NCBI RefSeq assembly: GCF_000346465.2
Contig: NC_034010.1
Coordinates: forward strand, 18,905,161 to 18,969,160
DNA length: 64,000 bases
Reading direction: 5' to 3'
Source: Prunus persica
Taxonomy: Eukaryota; Streptophyta; Magnoliopsida; Rosales; Rosaceae
The notes below the pieces were generated by a model that saw only the letters and a list, made by a program, of their open reading frames with translations, searched no databases and was not told the origin of the DNA. Both the position numbers and the translations under genes were made by a program. Below, in pieces: positions 11,817 to 23,545 of this stretch (position 1 is its first letter; each line of letters begins with the position of its first letter).

Positions 11817-12415
11817 ACCCCCAACCCTTATAAGAATTTCCGAGGAATCCCCGTCCTCGTCGGGGGCTACTTCCCAAACAAACTCCAAATCCATGATTTT
11901 TTATTAAAAAAAATATTCATCCTACATTATATATTTTCACCGTAAATTATCATTCAACTCAATTACATTCAATTGAATTATAAAATTCCAACTCATTGAC
12001 TCAAAATAATCGCAATTCAATTACTATATTACTTATTAGGCCGGGTTAGGAAATTGGGATAACAATATCATTCTTGACTTGTCCTCGACCAAAGATATTT
12101 AAAAATTGGGGAGCCCCATATTCACCCTCGATTTTCCCCCAAAATCTCCCCCTATTAAGTAGGGTTAAGGACCCAATAATGACCCGACCCAATGAGAATT
12201 TATGTCATCCTTAATTGGTGCTCTATTGTGGTGTAACCACAAAGAAGAGCTTTCAAATTGTTATTCTTTTTTCTTGAGATAAAACGATTGCAAGTTTCAG
12301 ATTGAACTAGCTAAATGTCCAAATCTCTCTCCATTTAAAAACTCATTATCAAACACCATCGACGACCACAATTTCAGGTTTTGGTTTTAATTATCTCTCT
12401 TAATTAGAGTTGGAC

Positions 12416-12545
12416 TTTTTTTTTTTCGGAAAATATGCTTTATTGAAAGAACAGAAGCACATAAGAGTATACGGCGGATTTGAAGAAACCATCCGAAAAC
12501 CAACGTGAGGGCCGGGAAGAATTGACCAAACTAATTCGGTTGCAG
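12416..12545 (-). mobile_element. Truncated retroposon 3' end (minus strand)
   Basis: Read on the minus strand, it carries an AATAAA signal, then about 15 bases, then a poly(A) run (11 T on the plus strand at 12416-12426). This is the signature of a 5'-truncated LINE or other retroposed transcript. The upstream limit is not defined. Confidence 0.45.
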
Positions 12546-12861
12546 CCATTTTTTTGAAAATCAGTTAGTAAACCTCCCGTTTAGCGGTTGGTTCCCTATT
12601 CAAAACCGGTTAAATTAAAATTACATAATTTTATTTATATTAACACGTGTCATCTTGTTAGTTGAACTTATTCTAAGCTACCGTGCAACCTACTACATGA
12701 GATCACACAAACCCGGTCGATATATTCACCTTAGTCGCGCCGCCTCACTCGTCCTTAGTTTCTGGCTCTCTCTTTCCCTTCTCAGTCGAACCCACACGGT
12801 CAATCTCTCTCTTCTCTTCAGCTGATTCTTCGTGCGCCACTGCCGCTGACCCCGTTCTCGG

Positions 12862-13413
12862 GTAAGCTCGTCGACCCTTTTTCAGTTTTCAGTGTTCAGC
12901 TTTGTTTGGGTCTTTATCTGCCTTCTGGGTTTTCGGGGTTTCTGGATTGAAGGGGTGCTGGATTTATATGTTTATGTAATCTGCATACTTGTAATATAAT
13001 ATTTCTTGGGAAATCTGCATGCGTGAAATCTCTGTTTTTGGATTTGTGTAATCTGCATGTTTGTAAACTCTGTTTCTGTTGTGTTTTGGGCAAGTCCTAA
13101 TTTGGTTCTTATCAGATTTCTTAGTGTTTAAACAGAGCATGCTGCATTTATTACACGTTTCACTGAATAATCAAACAGAAATCACTTTTATGAATTGTGA
13201 GAGAATTTTGGCATACTGAAAAGTTATAACAATTTCAAATAAAAGCTAAGAATTTGTGAGAGAATGTTGAAATAAAAGCTGAGAATTTGGGATTTTGAGT
13301 CTGCCCATGAGGTCAACACTATTTGAATACTAACGAATCTGATATGAAAATAGTAGAAAGAGATGTCTTTTTATCTTGAGTTGCAGTTTTCTAAGCTCCT
13401 GTTTCTGGTTCAG
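12862..13413 (+). other. Predicted intron in the 5' UTR of the MetRS gene
   Basis: A G|GTAAGC donor at 12862 follows a CT-rich leader (about 12770-12861). A TTCAG acceptor at 13413 lies 22 bases before the MetRS start codon. Both sites are strong, and 5' UTR introns are common in plant housekeeping genes. No transcript evidence is available. Confidence 0.6.
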
Positions 13414-13435
13414 CCACTAAAGGAGAGAGCCGTAC

Positions 13436-16400
13436 ATGGGAGACCTCACAGTTACCTCCAATGAGGACCAAAAGGCCGCCAAGCTACCCATCCCTGGCAA
13501 GCGAAACATCCTGATCACCAGTGCCTTGCCTTACGTCAACAATGTCCCTCACCTTGGCAATATTATTGGCTGTATATATCATTCCCTTATTTTGTTTCCT
13601 TCTAATTTTTGGGAACCAAACAGATCCTTGTAATTTATTTATGTCTTTTGTTTTGTTGGCAGGCGTGTTGAGTGCTGATGTCTTTGCCCGCTACTGCCGT
13701 CTTCGAGGCTACAATACAGTTTACATATGTGGAACTGATGAGTACGGCACAGCGACGGAGACAAAAGCTATAGAAGAGCAGTGTAGCCCCCAAGAGATAT
13801 GTGACAAGTAAGTATTCCAGTGAAATTTATATAATTTGGTAAACTTAAATTCTATTTGTTGTCTTTGATTTATTGAAATTTATCTCAAATTGTTGTGTTC
13901 TTGTAGATATCATGCAATTCATAGGGAGGTTTATCAGTGGTTTAACATAAGCTTTGAGAAATTTGGGCGCACATCGACACCCCAACAAACAGAAGTGTGC
14001 CAAGCGATTTTCAATAAGCTATTGGAGAATGATTGGCTTTCAGAGAACACAATGCAGCAGGTAGCATTCAATGGCTTGTAATTGTGTCCATTCTTTCCTT
14101 TTTTTCTTGGTTGAGTCAGTGATTCTTTGCTTGCATTTTATGTTCATGCATTGCGATTTAGTTATTTCTTTAAGAATGTATTTGCATAAGTTATTTTAAC
14201 TTAAATTAATACTGTAATTCAGCCTTACTGTGACACATGCAAACGGTTCTTAGCCGATAGGCTTGTGGAGGGGACATGCCCAACTCAAGGCTGTGACTAT
14301 GCATCTGCACGAGGAGATCAATGTGAGAACTGCGGAAAGCTTTTGAATCCGACGGAACTAAAAGATCCTAAATGCAAGGTACATACATATATATATTTTT
14401 TTTCATATCCTTTATTAGTATAAATTTCTATGTGTGTTGTATGCTATGTGCATATGTAAAATCAATTGAAAGGAAAGCATGACACGTCTGTACATAAGGT
14501 TTCCCAAATGAGAATGAGTACTACATTCCTCATTTGATCAAAATACTGAGGTCTTGTTCTCGCTGTTAACCTTTTCTGCAGCTTTGATAACTTTCTTCTT
14601 GTTCTCTACATAATGAGTTAATAAATATGAATGTGAGCGTAACTTTCTTTTTTCCTCACGTGTAAAATTAAATGGACAGAAACGTGGTATTGTTACACGA
14701 TTATGTTTCTCATTTTTGTCAATTGCAAGCAGGTCTGTAAGACAACTCCACGGATTCGTGATACAAACCACATGTTTTTGGAACTTCCTTTGCTCAGGGA
14801 TAAATTGGAAGAGTACATCAATAAAACATCAGTGGCTGGGTCTTGGAGCCAAAATGCCATTCAAGCGACAAATGCATGGCTCAAAGAGGGGCTTAAACAA
14901 CGATGTATTACCAGGGATCTAAAGTGGGGTGTTCCAGTTCCACATGATAACTTCAAGGACAAGGTTAATACATGTAATTTTAGTTATGCTAATTCTACTA
15001 ATTTTTCTTAATATTTTTCAAAATTTGTTACATTGTCTCAACTCTGCTATTGATAGGTTTTCTATGTGTGGTTTGATGCTCCTATTGGCTATGTCTCCAT
15101 TACTAAATGCTACACTGATGATTGGGAGAAATGGTGGAAGAATCCTGAGAATGTGGAGTTGTATCAGTTTATGGGCAAAGATAATGTGCCATTCCATACA
15201 GTGAGTGTCCTATTCTAAGCATTTCTTACTTCAAAAAATCATATAATTGATTTCAACTGTGTACTTATTTATCTTCCAGGTTATGTTTCCGTCAACACTT
15301 CTTGGAACTGGTGAAAATTGGACTTTGATGAAGACTATCAGTGTTACTGAGTACTTAAACTACGAAGCAGGTTGGTTGACTATCTAGTAATTCTTTAGCC
15401 ACAATCTAGTTATGACCATTAATTGTGCATGATTTAAATTTGGATGGTTATGACCATTAATGAAATTATGGATGGTTATGACCATTAATGAAATTATGGA
15501 TGCATGATTTTAGAAGAGCTTATTTATGAAAGCTTAAAGTTTTCGCCTTTTGTGCAATATATACTAGGTGATCTAAATTTTGATGGCTTTTACAGGAAAG
15601 TTTTCTAAGAGTAAAGGCATAGGGGTTTTCGGAAATGATGCAAAAGATACGAACATTCCTGTTGAAGTATGGAGATATTACTTGCTAACTAATAGGCCTG
15701 AGGTAACTTTGATGATTCCCATTTTCCTTTTTGACTTTTTTTTTTTGGGGTGATAGTTTGTAAATATCCTTCTTTCTCTGTATCTTTCTTTACTCGTTTT
15801 AATTATATATATTTTTTTGGTGAACTAGGTATCAGACACATTATTTACGTGGGCCGACTTGCAAGCAAAACTGAACAGCGAATTACTGAATAATTTGGGC
15901 AACTTTATAAATCGCGTTTTGAGTTTTGTTGCCAAACCTTCAGGTCGGTCAGCCTTTGGTTTCTGAAAGTATTGACCAGACAGCTGATTTGTCGTTTACA
16001 AGTTAATATCATGAGGAAGTTATTTTAGGAACAGTTATATTGTTGATTCTTGTTCTGTTTGTCAATTTTTGCTTGTGTCTGATGGTTATAGCTCCAGTGG
16101 TAAAGCCTGTGCCTGCACAGTCATGGCCGGAGTTCAATTCTCCCTCTCCCCTTTCCCTGAATTAAAGAGAATAAAGAAGATGCTTTTGGTTTTATATTTT
16201 TGCTTGAGGTGTTCTGAAACCATATAACAAAATTATGTTGAAAATTCTTGATGGAGATACACAACATTTCTTGATATTGCAACTTTTCGATATCAAGGTT
16301 TGATATTTGTTCCTATATAGATCAATTATGCATGTAATATCACAGAGGTAGTTGTATGATGATTAAATTGTATAAATGATTATTGCTCTATTTTCCTTGC

Positions 16401-19400
16401 GTCCTTACCTTTTTATGCATGTTTCCTGGTTTACCAAATAAGCATGGTATATGTGACACTTTGCAGCATGTAAACTAACAAAATCCATGTACAGGTCAAG
16501 GATATGGCTCCATTATTCCGGATGCTCCAAGTGCAGACTCAGATCTTTTGACAGAGAAACTGGCTGAAAAAGTTGGTAAATGTGTGGAGCAATATATAGA
16601 AGCAATGGAGAAGGTAATTGATATTTAGATGACAGTCTTGTTGCAAATAACTGGAAGCTTCTCCTCCGTACCTTCGTTTTTTCACATGTCTCTTGCATTG
16701 GCATGACATTCTTATCTGCATTTTGTGTAGGTTAAACTAAAGCAAGGACTGAAAACAGCAATGAGCATTTCTAGTGAAGGGAATGCATATCTGCAAGTAA
16801 GCATGTTTTTAATCTCTGTTTGAGAGACTTGTTTATGAATAGGTTCTTTTCTGAAGGGTATGTCTTGGAAATGGCTGTGAAACTGATTATTCAACTGCTG
16901 CTAAGTTGCACCATCTACAATAACCATGCAGGAAAGCCAGTTCTGGAAGCTTTATAAGGAGGACCAACCTCGTTGCGCTGTTGTTATGAGAACTTCAGTC
17001 GGACTAGTGCATCTTCTTGCTTGTTTGTTGGAACCTTTTATGCCATCATTTTCTCTCGAAGTAATAAATTCTGTTCACAGATGATTGTGTTACTCTGAAA
17101 TATTTTTGTGATCATGTGATATTACTATAATCATCCATGCTGAGATATATTTTTTTTTTCTTTAACTGCATTCAAGGTATTTAAGCAGCTTAATTTACCT
17201 CCTGAGACGCACATATCACTTTGTGATGATAAAGGAGATATTGATAGGGCAAGACGGCCTTGGGAGATTGTACCTATTGGTCACAAGATTGGGAAACCAG
17301 AGCCATTGTTCAAGGAATTGGTATGTCTTTGATGTGCTTTGTCTTTTGCCTATTTATTTTTGGTTACACATGTTATTATTTCGGAATAGATGCATTGACA
17401 CTGATGCATGATTAGTGGGGAAGAATCAACCTGATCGTATTGGATTGAAGGTGATAGAAAACTTTTAATTGCCAGTTCTTCTGCATGAAGGAAACTAGAG
17501 TCGGCGAAGTTGTCCACAGTATTTCATAGCATAGTGTTTTAAGAGAGAGGAGTTCTGAAGAATTGACAAGAAATAGAAGAAACACTTGTTAGAATTGTAG
17601 CAAATAGCAGAGAAAAGTCCTTATGTTATCAGCAAGCAAAAGTTTGTAGAGAGAAACTATAACAGAAGGAAATCGGATAGGGGGAACTTCAAGTAGCTCT
17701 TGAACAAACAGCACTTCAATTATTCAATATCAGCGGGATTGTATAGTGCATTTGCTTTACAAAAACTTTAAATGTTGCCTTGTAATACTTGATGAGGAAG
17801 CAAATCCTAAGGTGTTTTAATTTGCCTAGAAAAGTGGATCAACAGCAGCTACCATCACATTTGCTGTCAGCTAGAAGCAAATAATTTTTGTGTCATGTTA
17901 CTTATTGGTTAATAGTTAACTTCCTATGCAACTTACATCTGACTGAGTACAACTTTTCTGTTGCGTAGGGGCAAGATCTTAAAGCAATAAACTAGTATGG
18001 TCTTATCCAATATTGTTTTGTTTATTAGCCTCTCCAAGTGGGTGGTTGGAAAATTAAGCAAGTCTCTGGGATAAGTTTATAGGCTGCGCTTAAAATTTGG
18101 TTTTGATTTTCAATGCTGGACTCTCTAGCTTGCCATGATATGATTGCTGCATCACTTGCCTATTTGTGGATTCTAATTTAGTGAAAGTTTGCACTTGCAC
18201 ACAGAAAGATGAAGAAGTGGAATCCTTAAGGAAGAAGTTTGCTGGAAGTCAAGCGGACAGGAAGGAGAGGGAAGAAGCTGAAGCAGTGAAGGTGGCTGCA
18301 CAACTCAAGAAAATGAAAGTTTCAGGTTAAAATTTCTTTACCTCTAGTTGATCTGGTCCACAACCATTTGGTGTTAGCAAAGTTAACTAATAAGTAATAC
18401 TTCCCGTTCTTCTTCATTGGATATTATACTTATTATTACTTTAATACATAGCTTCTCCTTGTAACCAAAGAAAAAGGTACATAGCTTCTCCTAAAATGTG
18501 GATAATCTCATAAGCTAAACTCATGTTTTCTGGGCACTTGTACTTGAAAAGAATCCTATACCCTTAATTATTTATTGCTAACATAAATATATCTATTCTG
18601 AATCCTGATAATCCTTTTTTGTAACAGACAACAGTGGCAAGAAAAAGCAACAGGCCACAAAATCAGCAGCTGAAGCAGAGATTTCCATTTCTAGACTTGA
18701 TATTCGTGTTGGCCTCATTACGAAAGCTCAGAAGCACCCTGATGCTGATTCGCTTTACGTAGAAGAGATTGATGTTGGTGAAGGACAGACTAGAACAGTT
18801 GTGAGTGGACTTGTCAAGTATATACCCATTGAAGAAATGCAGGTTTGTGTTCGCATCTACAGATTTTTTAGCAGTAAAATTCGAATTAATTTCCTTAACT
18901 TTTGGGCACCTGCTAATCCATTTGTATGTTCATATTAATTGTTCTGTGGCAGAACCGGAAGGTCTGTGTTCTTTGTAATCTGAAGCCAGCAACCATGCGG
19001 GGTATTAAATCACAAGCAATGGTTCTTGCTGCTTCGACCAGTGACCATGCCACGGTAAGCAGCCATGTATACCTTTAATTAGTGTTTGCATCTTATATGC
19101 TCTTGCTAATCAGGCTCTTTGAGTGAAATAAAAGAGTGTTAATATCGATTTGGTGATAACTAATTTTAACTTTTGGTCTGTTGTGAGGATATTTTTGACG
19201 TATCTTTATGTAAAAATTGCTGCTGTAAAAGAGTTGATTTCCTGTCTAGGCATCTAAGGGGTCTGCGTTTGTTTTTACTATGTTGTTTTTCTGTTTTTTG
19301 TATGTCTGTTCGTGGCCATCTTGTCCACCCTTGCTTTTATTGTCTTATGCAATAAAATTTCATCTCTTTTTTTTTTTTTAATTTTTTTTTTTTTTATAAA

Positions 19401-19979
19401 GTTGATTTCTGACAGGCATATGATTGTCAGTGTTGGCCGTAGTCTGCACAAGGTCGTGTGATAATATGGTGATAATATGTTTTTGTTTAAGTCCTGTAGT
19501 GGTTTTGACAGTCAGAGTAATCTAGCACTATTGAACTTGAGTCGCAATGAATGCTAGTTGTTTCTGATTAGTCACTAATTTAGAAGAACTATGCCTTTGT
19601 AACTCACGTTTCTTGAAATCTTAGCCTTTGTGGAAGCTATTGCAAACGCTATCCATTCTCAGAACCTTTGTCAAGCCTGTAGAAAGTTTATCGGTGTGGT
19701 ACTAATGTAATTACTGATAAGAGATCTTCAATGTTGTGTGCCTCTCAGGTTGAATTGGTTGATCCACCAAAAGCTGCTCAAGTTGGCGAGAAAGTTACAT
19801 TTCCAGGGTTCGTCGGTGAACCTGATGAGGTGTTGAACCCCAAGAAGAAAGTGTGGGAGACCTTGCAAGTGGATCTGCACACTAACACTGACCTGGTGGC
19901 CTGCTACAGAGATATTCCCCTCACAACATCAGCTGGTGTTTGCACTGTATCCTCAATTTGTGGCGGGTCAATTAGATAG
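13436..19979 (+). CDS. MetRS: Methionine--tRNA ligase, cytosolic (17 coding exons)
   Basis: It charges tRNA-Met with methionine for cytosolic translation. Exons: 13436-13571, 13663-13807, 13907-14060, 14223-14378, 14733-14963, 15057-15200, 15280-15370, 15596-15702, 15829-15943, 16495-16613, 16731-16796, 16932-17060, 17177-17320, 18205-18325, 18628-18842, 18953-19054, 19749-19979. They join to 2406 bases (801 residues) with GT-AG sites throughout. Class I signatures: HLGN at residues 39-42 (HIGH motif) and KFSKS at 354-358 (KMSKS motif). A zinc-knuckle insert with CDTC and CENC pairs lies at 146-197, an anticodon-binding region follows, then a Lys/Glu-rich linker, and an EMAPII/Arc1p-like tRNA-binding domain from about residue 637 to the end, as in other plant cytosolic MetRS. 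There is no obvious organelle transit peptide. It converges on RLP copy 2, with 722 bases between the stop codons. Confidence 0.96.
16085..16180 (+). repeat. tRNA-derived SINE-like insert in MetRS intron 9
   Basis: An A-box-like stretch (TAGCTCCAGTGG) and a B-box-like stretch (GAGTTCAATTC) lie about 40 bases apart, followed by a pyrimidine-rich and then A-rich tail. It sits fully inside the intron between 15943 and 16495, away from both splice sites. Confidence 0.45.
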
Positions 19980-20370
19980 AAGATAATTAATTCTCTAGAG
20001 TTTGAAAAGGAACTGAAACGAAACAGCCAATTTTGGATTTTTTTTTGCTGTAAAATGGTTATTTGAAAAACAATGACCAATTTTTTCTCACGGGTGGAGA
20101 CCACTTTTGCTCCTCTTGTCATTTGGGTGAAAAAGGGAAAATGTCTACTACATGCTTCATGTGTAAAACGAAAGTTTTTATCATTCATAGTCAAAATTTA
20201 GAAACTTTCAAATATAGGGAAAAATTCACTTAAATATATACAAATTGGGAATTTCACAGGCTAAATTTTGTATACATCATTCCTTTAATTTGGACTGAAC
20301 CGGGTACAAAATAAAGTGTACAACTGGATATTAGTATCTGTTGTTGAAAATAAAATATAGAAGAAAACAG

Positions 20371-20405
<35 letters not shown>

Positions 20406-20701
20406 TATATATATATATATAATATATATATATATGGTCTATTTCAGTGGTTTACAAACTTTACAGTGTCTTTTCTCTCGTAAATTAGAGCTTGTATTAA
20501 ATAAATAAATGAATAATAGTACAACCGTGTATTGTAAATGCAGATAATCCAAATCCAGATATAAATGCAAACTTCAAACATAACCTCAAGTTCGACAGGA
20601 AGACGGAGCAAGCTAAGCTGTACATGGAAGTAGAAGGAAATCAAAACAAGAAAACAACACCAAATGCATGACCTCATAAGAAACTTTCTGCATCCCCCAC
20701 T
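19980..20701. other. Convergent intergenic region with a compound microsatellite
   Basis: It holds the 3' ends of the MetRS gene and of RLP copy 2. A compound simple repeat, (GA)n at about 20375-20402 followed by (AT)n to about 20435, lies in the middle. Bases 20580-20701 resemble the 3' flanks of the other RLP copies. Confidence 0.7.
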
Positions 20702-23545
20702 CTACCTTTTCCATATCTTTAGTCTGATCTTTGCAACAATCTTAACATACAACTCATGCCTTCTTGAGATCACGAAATCCGCAAGAACCACTCCCACCAC
20801 CATGCCACTTCCATATCCAGCCAAACCAAATCTCCAATCAAGTTCCAATGTTCCAGCTGAGCCTGAATCATTTTCTTCTACCAGTGAGGATGGCTGTCGA
20901 GGGGCCTCAGGATCTCCGCATTTCCTTGGCAATGGATCTCCACACAACCCGGGGTTTCCCTCATATGAAGTACTATTGAATGAAGTAAGTTGGGTTCCTT
21001 GTGGTATACGACCTGTGAGGTTGTTGTGAGACACATCTAAGTTTCCAAGAAAATTAAGCTGCGTCAGTTGTTGGGGGATCTGTCCAGAGAGCTTGTTTCG
21101 TGAAAGGTCCAGCGATTCAAGCTTCGTTAACTTGCCCAGCGATGATGGGATGGAACCAGTGAGAATGTTGTTGGAAATGTTGAGGGAGTGAAGCTCCGTA
21201 AGGTTCCCAATGAACTCTGGAATCTGGCCTTCAAATTTGTTGCTTGAGATATCAAAGGATGCAAACTCTTCTTGGATCTTTGAATAGTACAGATCCAAAC
21301 CTTTAGTGGCTATTGTGATTGAGTAATCTACACTGAATATTACCAAGAAATCGTTGGCGTTATAAGTTACGTCTGTGTGCATGTAGTCTGAGTTGTTTAC
21401 GGTACTGTCAGGAAACACAGATGGAATTTCGCCTGTGAAATTATTGTAAGACAAGTCAACAATGCGCAACTTGGGGAAATCAAGATTCTTTCTAGAATTT
21501 CCTATGACGCCACTGAATGCATTCTGGCGCATCGCCAGAAGTTTTAACTCAGGAAGAGTCCCCAACCAAATGGGAAAAGCATCACTGAATTGGTTGTTTG
21601 ACAGAACAAGATACTCGAGCATCAGACAATTGGCCAATGATCTTGGCAATCTCCCCTGCAATTGGTTGTGGCTAACATCAATCATCCTCAAACTGCTTCT
21701 GTTGCTGTATGACTGTGGAACAATACCATGAAAGGAGTTTCTTCTAAGAAGCAAAAGGATTAGACCATCACTGAAGTTTCCAAGACACTGAGGAAGCGTG
21801 CCACTCAAGTTATTTTTCGACAAGTCGAGGTACCGAAGAGAACTCATATGGCAAAGCAACGGTGAGATTTCTCCACTAAATTTGTTCTCAGGAACTCTGT
21901 ATTCTAGCATGGATGGTGGAGGGATCGGTACCGGTCCATGAAACATGTTGGACGAGAGCCTTAAACATAGCAAGTTAACCCAGGGAAGAAAAAATGGAAG
22001 TTGGTCAGAAAGGAAGTTTTCAGAAATGTCCATGTATACCAAAGTCTCTGTGCTTATGTTCCACATCCATTTGGGAACTTGGCCATGGAGTTTGTTTCTA
22101 GACAGGTCTAACCGCTCCAAATTTGTTTGATATCTCAGGAAAGATGGGAACTCTCTTATGTTGCATGCACTCAAACTTAGAACGGTGAACTGTTGAACAG
22201 TTGCATTCGTAATTTTGGATTCGGTGACGAATTCCAAATTGTTCCAATTCAGTTGGAGTTCATAGAGATTTTGTAGCTTTTGAAACATTTCTAACTTTAC
22301 TACACCGCTCAGGTGATTTCCATGTAGATAAAGGAGCTCAAGATTCATGAGATTGGAGAATGAGGTAGGAATTGAACCATTCAAACTATTAAAAGAAAGG
22401 TCTAGGTAAATTAGTTTGGTAAAGTTACCCAGCCAAGATGGGATTGGACCAGTCAATGGATTAGAATTGATCCTACACACAGTCAATTTGGTAAGGTTTG
22501 CCAAGGAATCAGGAATTGAACCTACAAATTTGTTTGCTGCAACGTCTAGATAAGTGAGTTGTCTAAGATTACCAAGTGCGGATGGAACCAACCCTTTCGA
22601 AAAATTGCATTGAGCCACATCCAACACTTGCAACAAATTAAGCTTTTCAATCGAAGAAGGTATTATTCCGTAAAAACCAGTAAAGGCAACTTTTAGTAAG
22701 ACAAGAGGACTACTTCGATTAAATTCAGGAAAATATCCAGTGAGATCTTGGTTGTATCTAACACTAAGACTTTTTAAGTTTGGTAGATTGAAAATTCTCA
22801 CTGGGAACTCACCAACTAGATCACATTCCCTGAGAGCAAGGAATGTCAAAAATGTTAAATTTGCCAAGGATTCAGGTACCGTTGATGATATGCTAACGAA
22901 ATTAAGCTGAAGAATTTCTAGACTAGTTAAGTTGTGAACTAGACTTCTCATATCAGATGGTTGAAGTTTCAACAATCCCTCACTAGAAGATGTTTCAAGA
23001 TTGCAACAAAGATTAAGGGATGTCAACTTGGACAACTGCGAAACTTCATATGGGACTTGACCAGCAAAGACAGAGGCAGAGAGGTCAAGCTGAGTGAGGT
23101 TTGGAAAATTTCTGATGCTACTAGGAATTTGAGAGTAATTGAAGTTATTATCAGAGAGGTTTAACCTTTGAAGATGAACTAGGCTGAACAGGCTACTATT
23201 GGAGTGGATAGAGCCGTAGAGATAACTGCTGCTAAGATCAAGGCCAATAACATGTCCCGTCTTTTCATCACACTCGACGCCGTCCCACGAGCAGCAGCTG
23301 CTGTTTCCTCCTCCACCAAGTTTCCATGCAGAAACCTTTGGATAAGCACCATCATAACTTGAAGCAGATTTGTCAATAATAAAGCTCTTCTTGAACTGCA
23401 GCAAGGCAGAGCTCTCCTCCTCACGGCAAGAAAACTGCTGCAAAGAGTATACAAATTTAGCAACCGCAAGATGAAACAGCAGCAGAACTACTAGTTTCGA
23501 GAGCATGCGAATCAACACGTTGAAAAAGCACAGGGATAGCCCCAT
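20702..23545 (-). CDS. LRR receptor-like protein (RLP), copy 2
   Basis: A single-exon gene of 947 residues, closely similar to copy 1 over its whole length, including the LRRNT cap (FSCREEESSALLQF), the LRR array, the island (SITIATKGLDLYYSK), the GxxxG transmembrane helix and the tail ending IWKR. The open frame extends nine codons further upstream but opens there with GTG. The first ATG, at 23545 (MGLSL), matches the start of copy 1 and is chosen. Differences from copy 1 are concentrated in residues within LRRs, as expected for receptor recognition surfaces. A TATA-like box lies about 75 bases upstream. It is probably a plasma-membrane immune or developmental receptor; the ligand is unknown. 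Confidence 0.93.
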   Translation of the reverse strand: MGLSLCFFNVLIRMLSKLVVLLLFHLAVAKFVYSLQQFSCREEESSALLQFKKSFIIDKSASSYDGAYPKVSAWKLGGGGNSSCCSWDGVECDEKTGHVIGLDLSSSYLYGSIHSNSSLFSLVHLQRLNLSDNNFNYSQIPSSIRNFPNLTQLDLSASVFAGQVPYEVSQLSKLTSLNLCCNLETSSSEGLLKLQPSDMRSLVHNLTSLEILQLNFVSISSTVPESLANLTFLTFLALRECDLVGEFPVRIFNLPNLKSLSVRYNQDLTGYFPEFNRSSPLVLLKVAFTGFYGIIPSSIEKLNLLQVLDVAQCNFSKGLVPSALGNLRQLTYLDVAANKFVGSIPDSLANLTKLTVCRINSNPLTGPIPSWLGNFTKLIYLDLSFNSLNGSIPTSFSNLMNLELLYLHGNHLSGVVKLEMFQKLQNLYELQLNWNNLEFVTESKITNATVQQFTVLSLSACNIREFPSFLRYQTNLERLDLSRNKLHGQVPKWMWNISTETLVYMDISENFLSDQLPFFLPWVNLLCLRLSSNMFHGPVPIPPPSMLEYRVPENKFSGEISPLLCHMSSLRYLDLSKNNLSGTLPQCLGNFSDGLILLLLRRNSFHGIVPQSYSNRSSLRMIDVSHNQLQGRLPRSLANCLMLEYLVLSNNQFSDAFPIWLGTLPELKLLAMRQNAFSGVIGNSRKNLDFPKLRIVDLSYNNFTGEIPSVFPDSTVNNSDYMHTDVTYNANDFLVIFSVDYSITIATKGLDLYYSKIQEEFASFDISSNKFEGQIPEFIGNLTELHSLNISNNILTGSIPSSLGKLTKLESLDLSRNKLSGQIPQQLTQLNFLGNLDVSHNNLTGRIPQGTQLTSFNSTSYEGNPGLCGDPLPRKCGDPEAPRQPSSLVEENDSGSAGTLELDWRFGLAGYGSGMVVGVVLADFVISRRHELYVKIVAKIRLKIWKR

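Larger units (their letters stand above)
7638..12779. other. Long intergenic region between RLP copy 1 and the MetRS gene
   Basis: No protein gene was found in these 5.1 kb. Bases 7640-8340 are the upstream flank of RLP copy 1 and align with the upstream flank of RLP copy 2. The rest is AT-rich and holds a SINE-like piece, a probable solo LTR set in an older G+C-rich repeat (about 11080-12210), and a retroposon tail, all listed separately. Bases 9710-9800 may be another SINE-like fragment on the minus strand, but support is weak. Confidence 0.6.

Noticed and set aside
11573..11824. Minus-strand open frame of 83 codons
   Set aside because: It lies inside the probable solo LTR and shows no domain.
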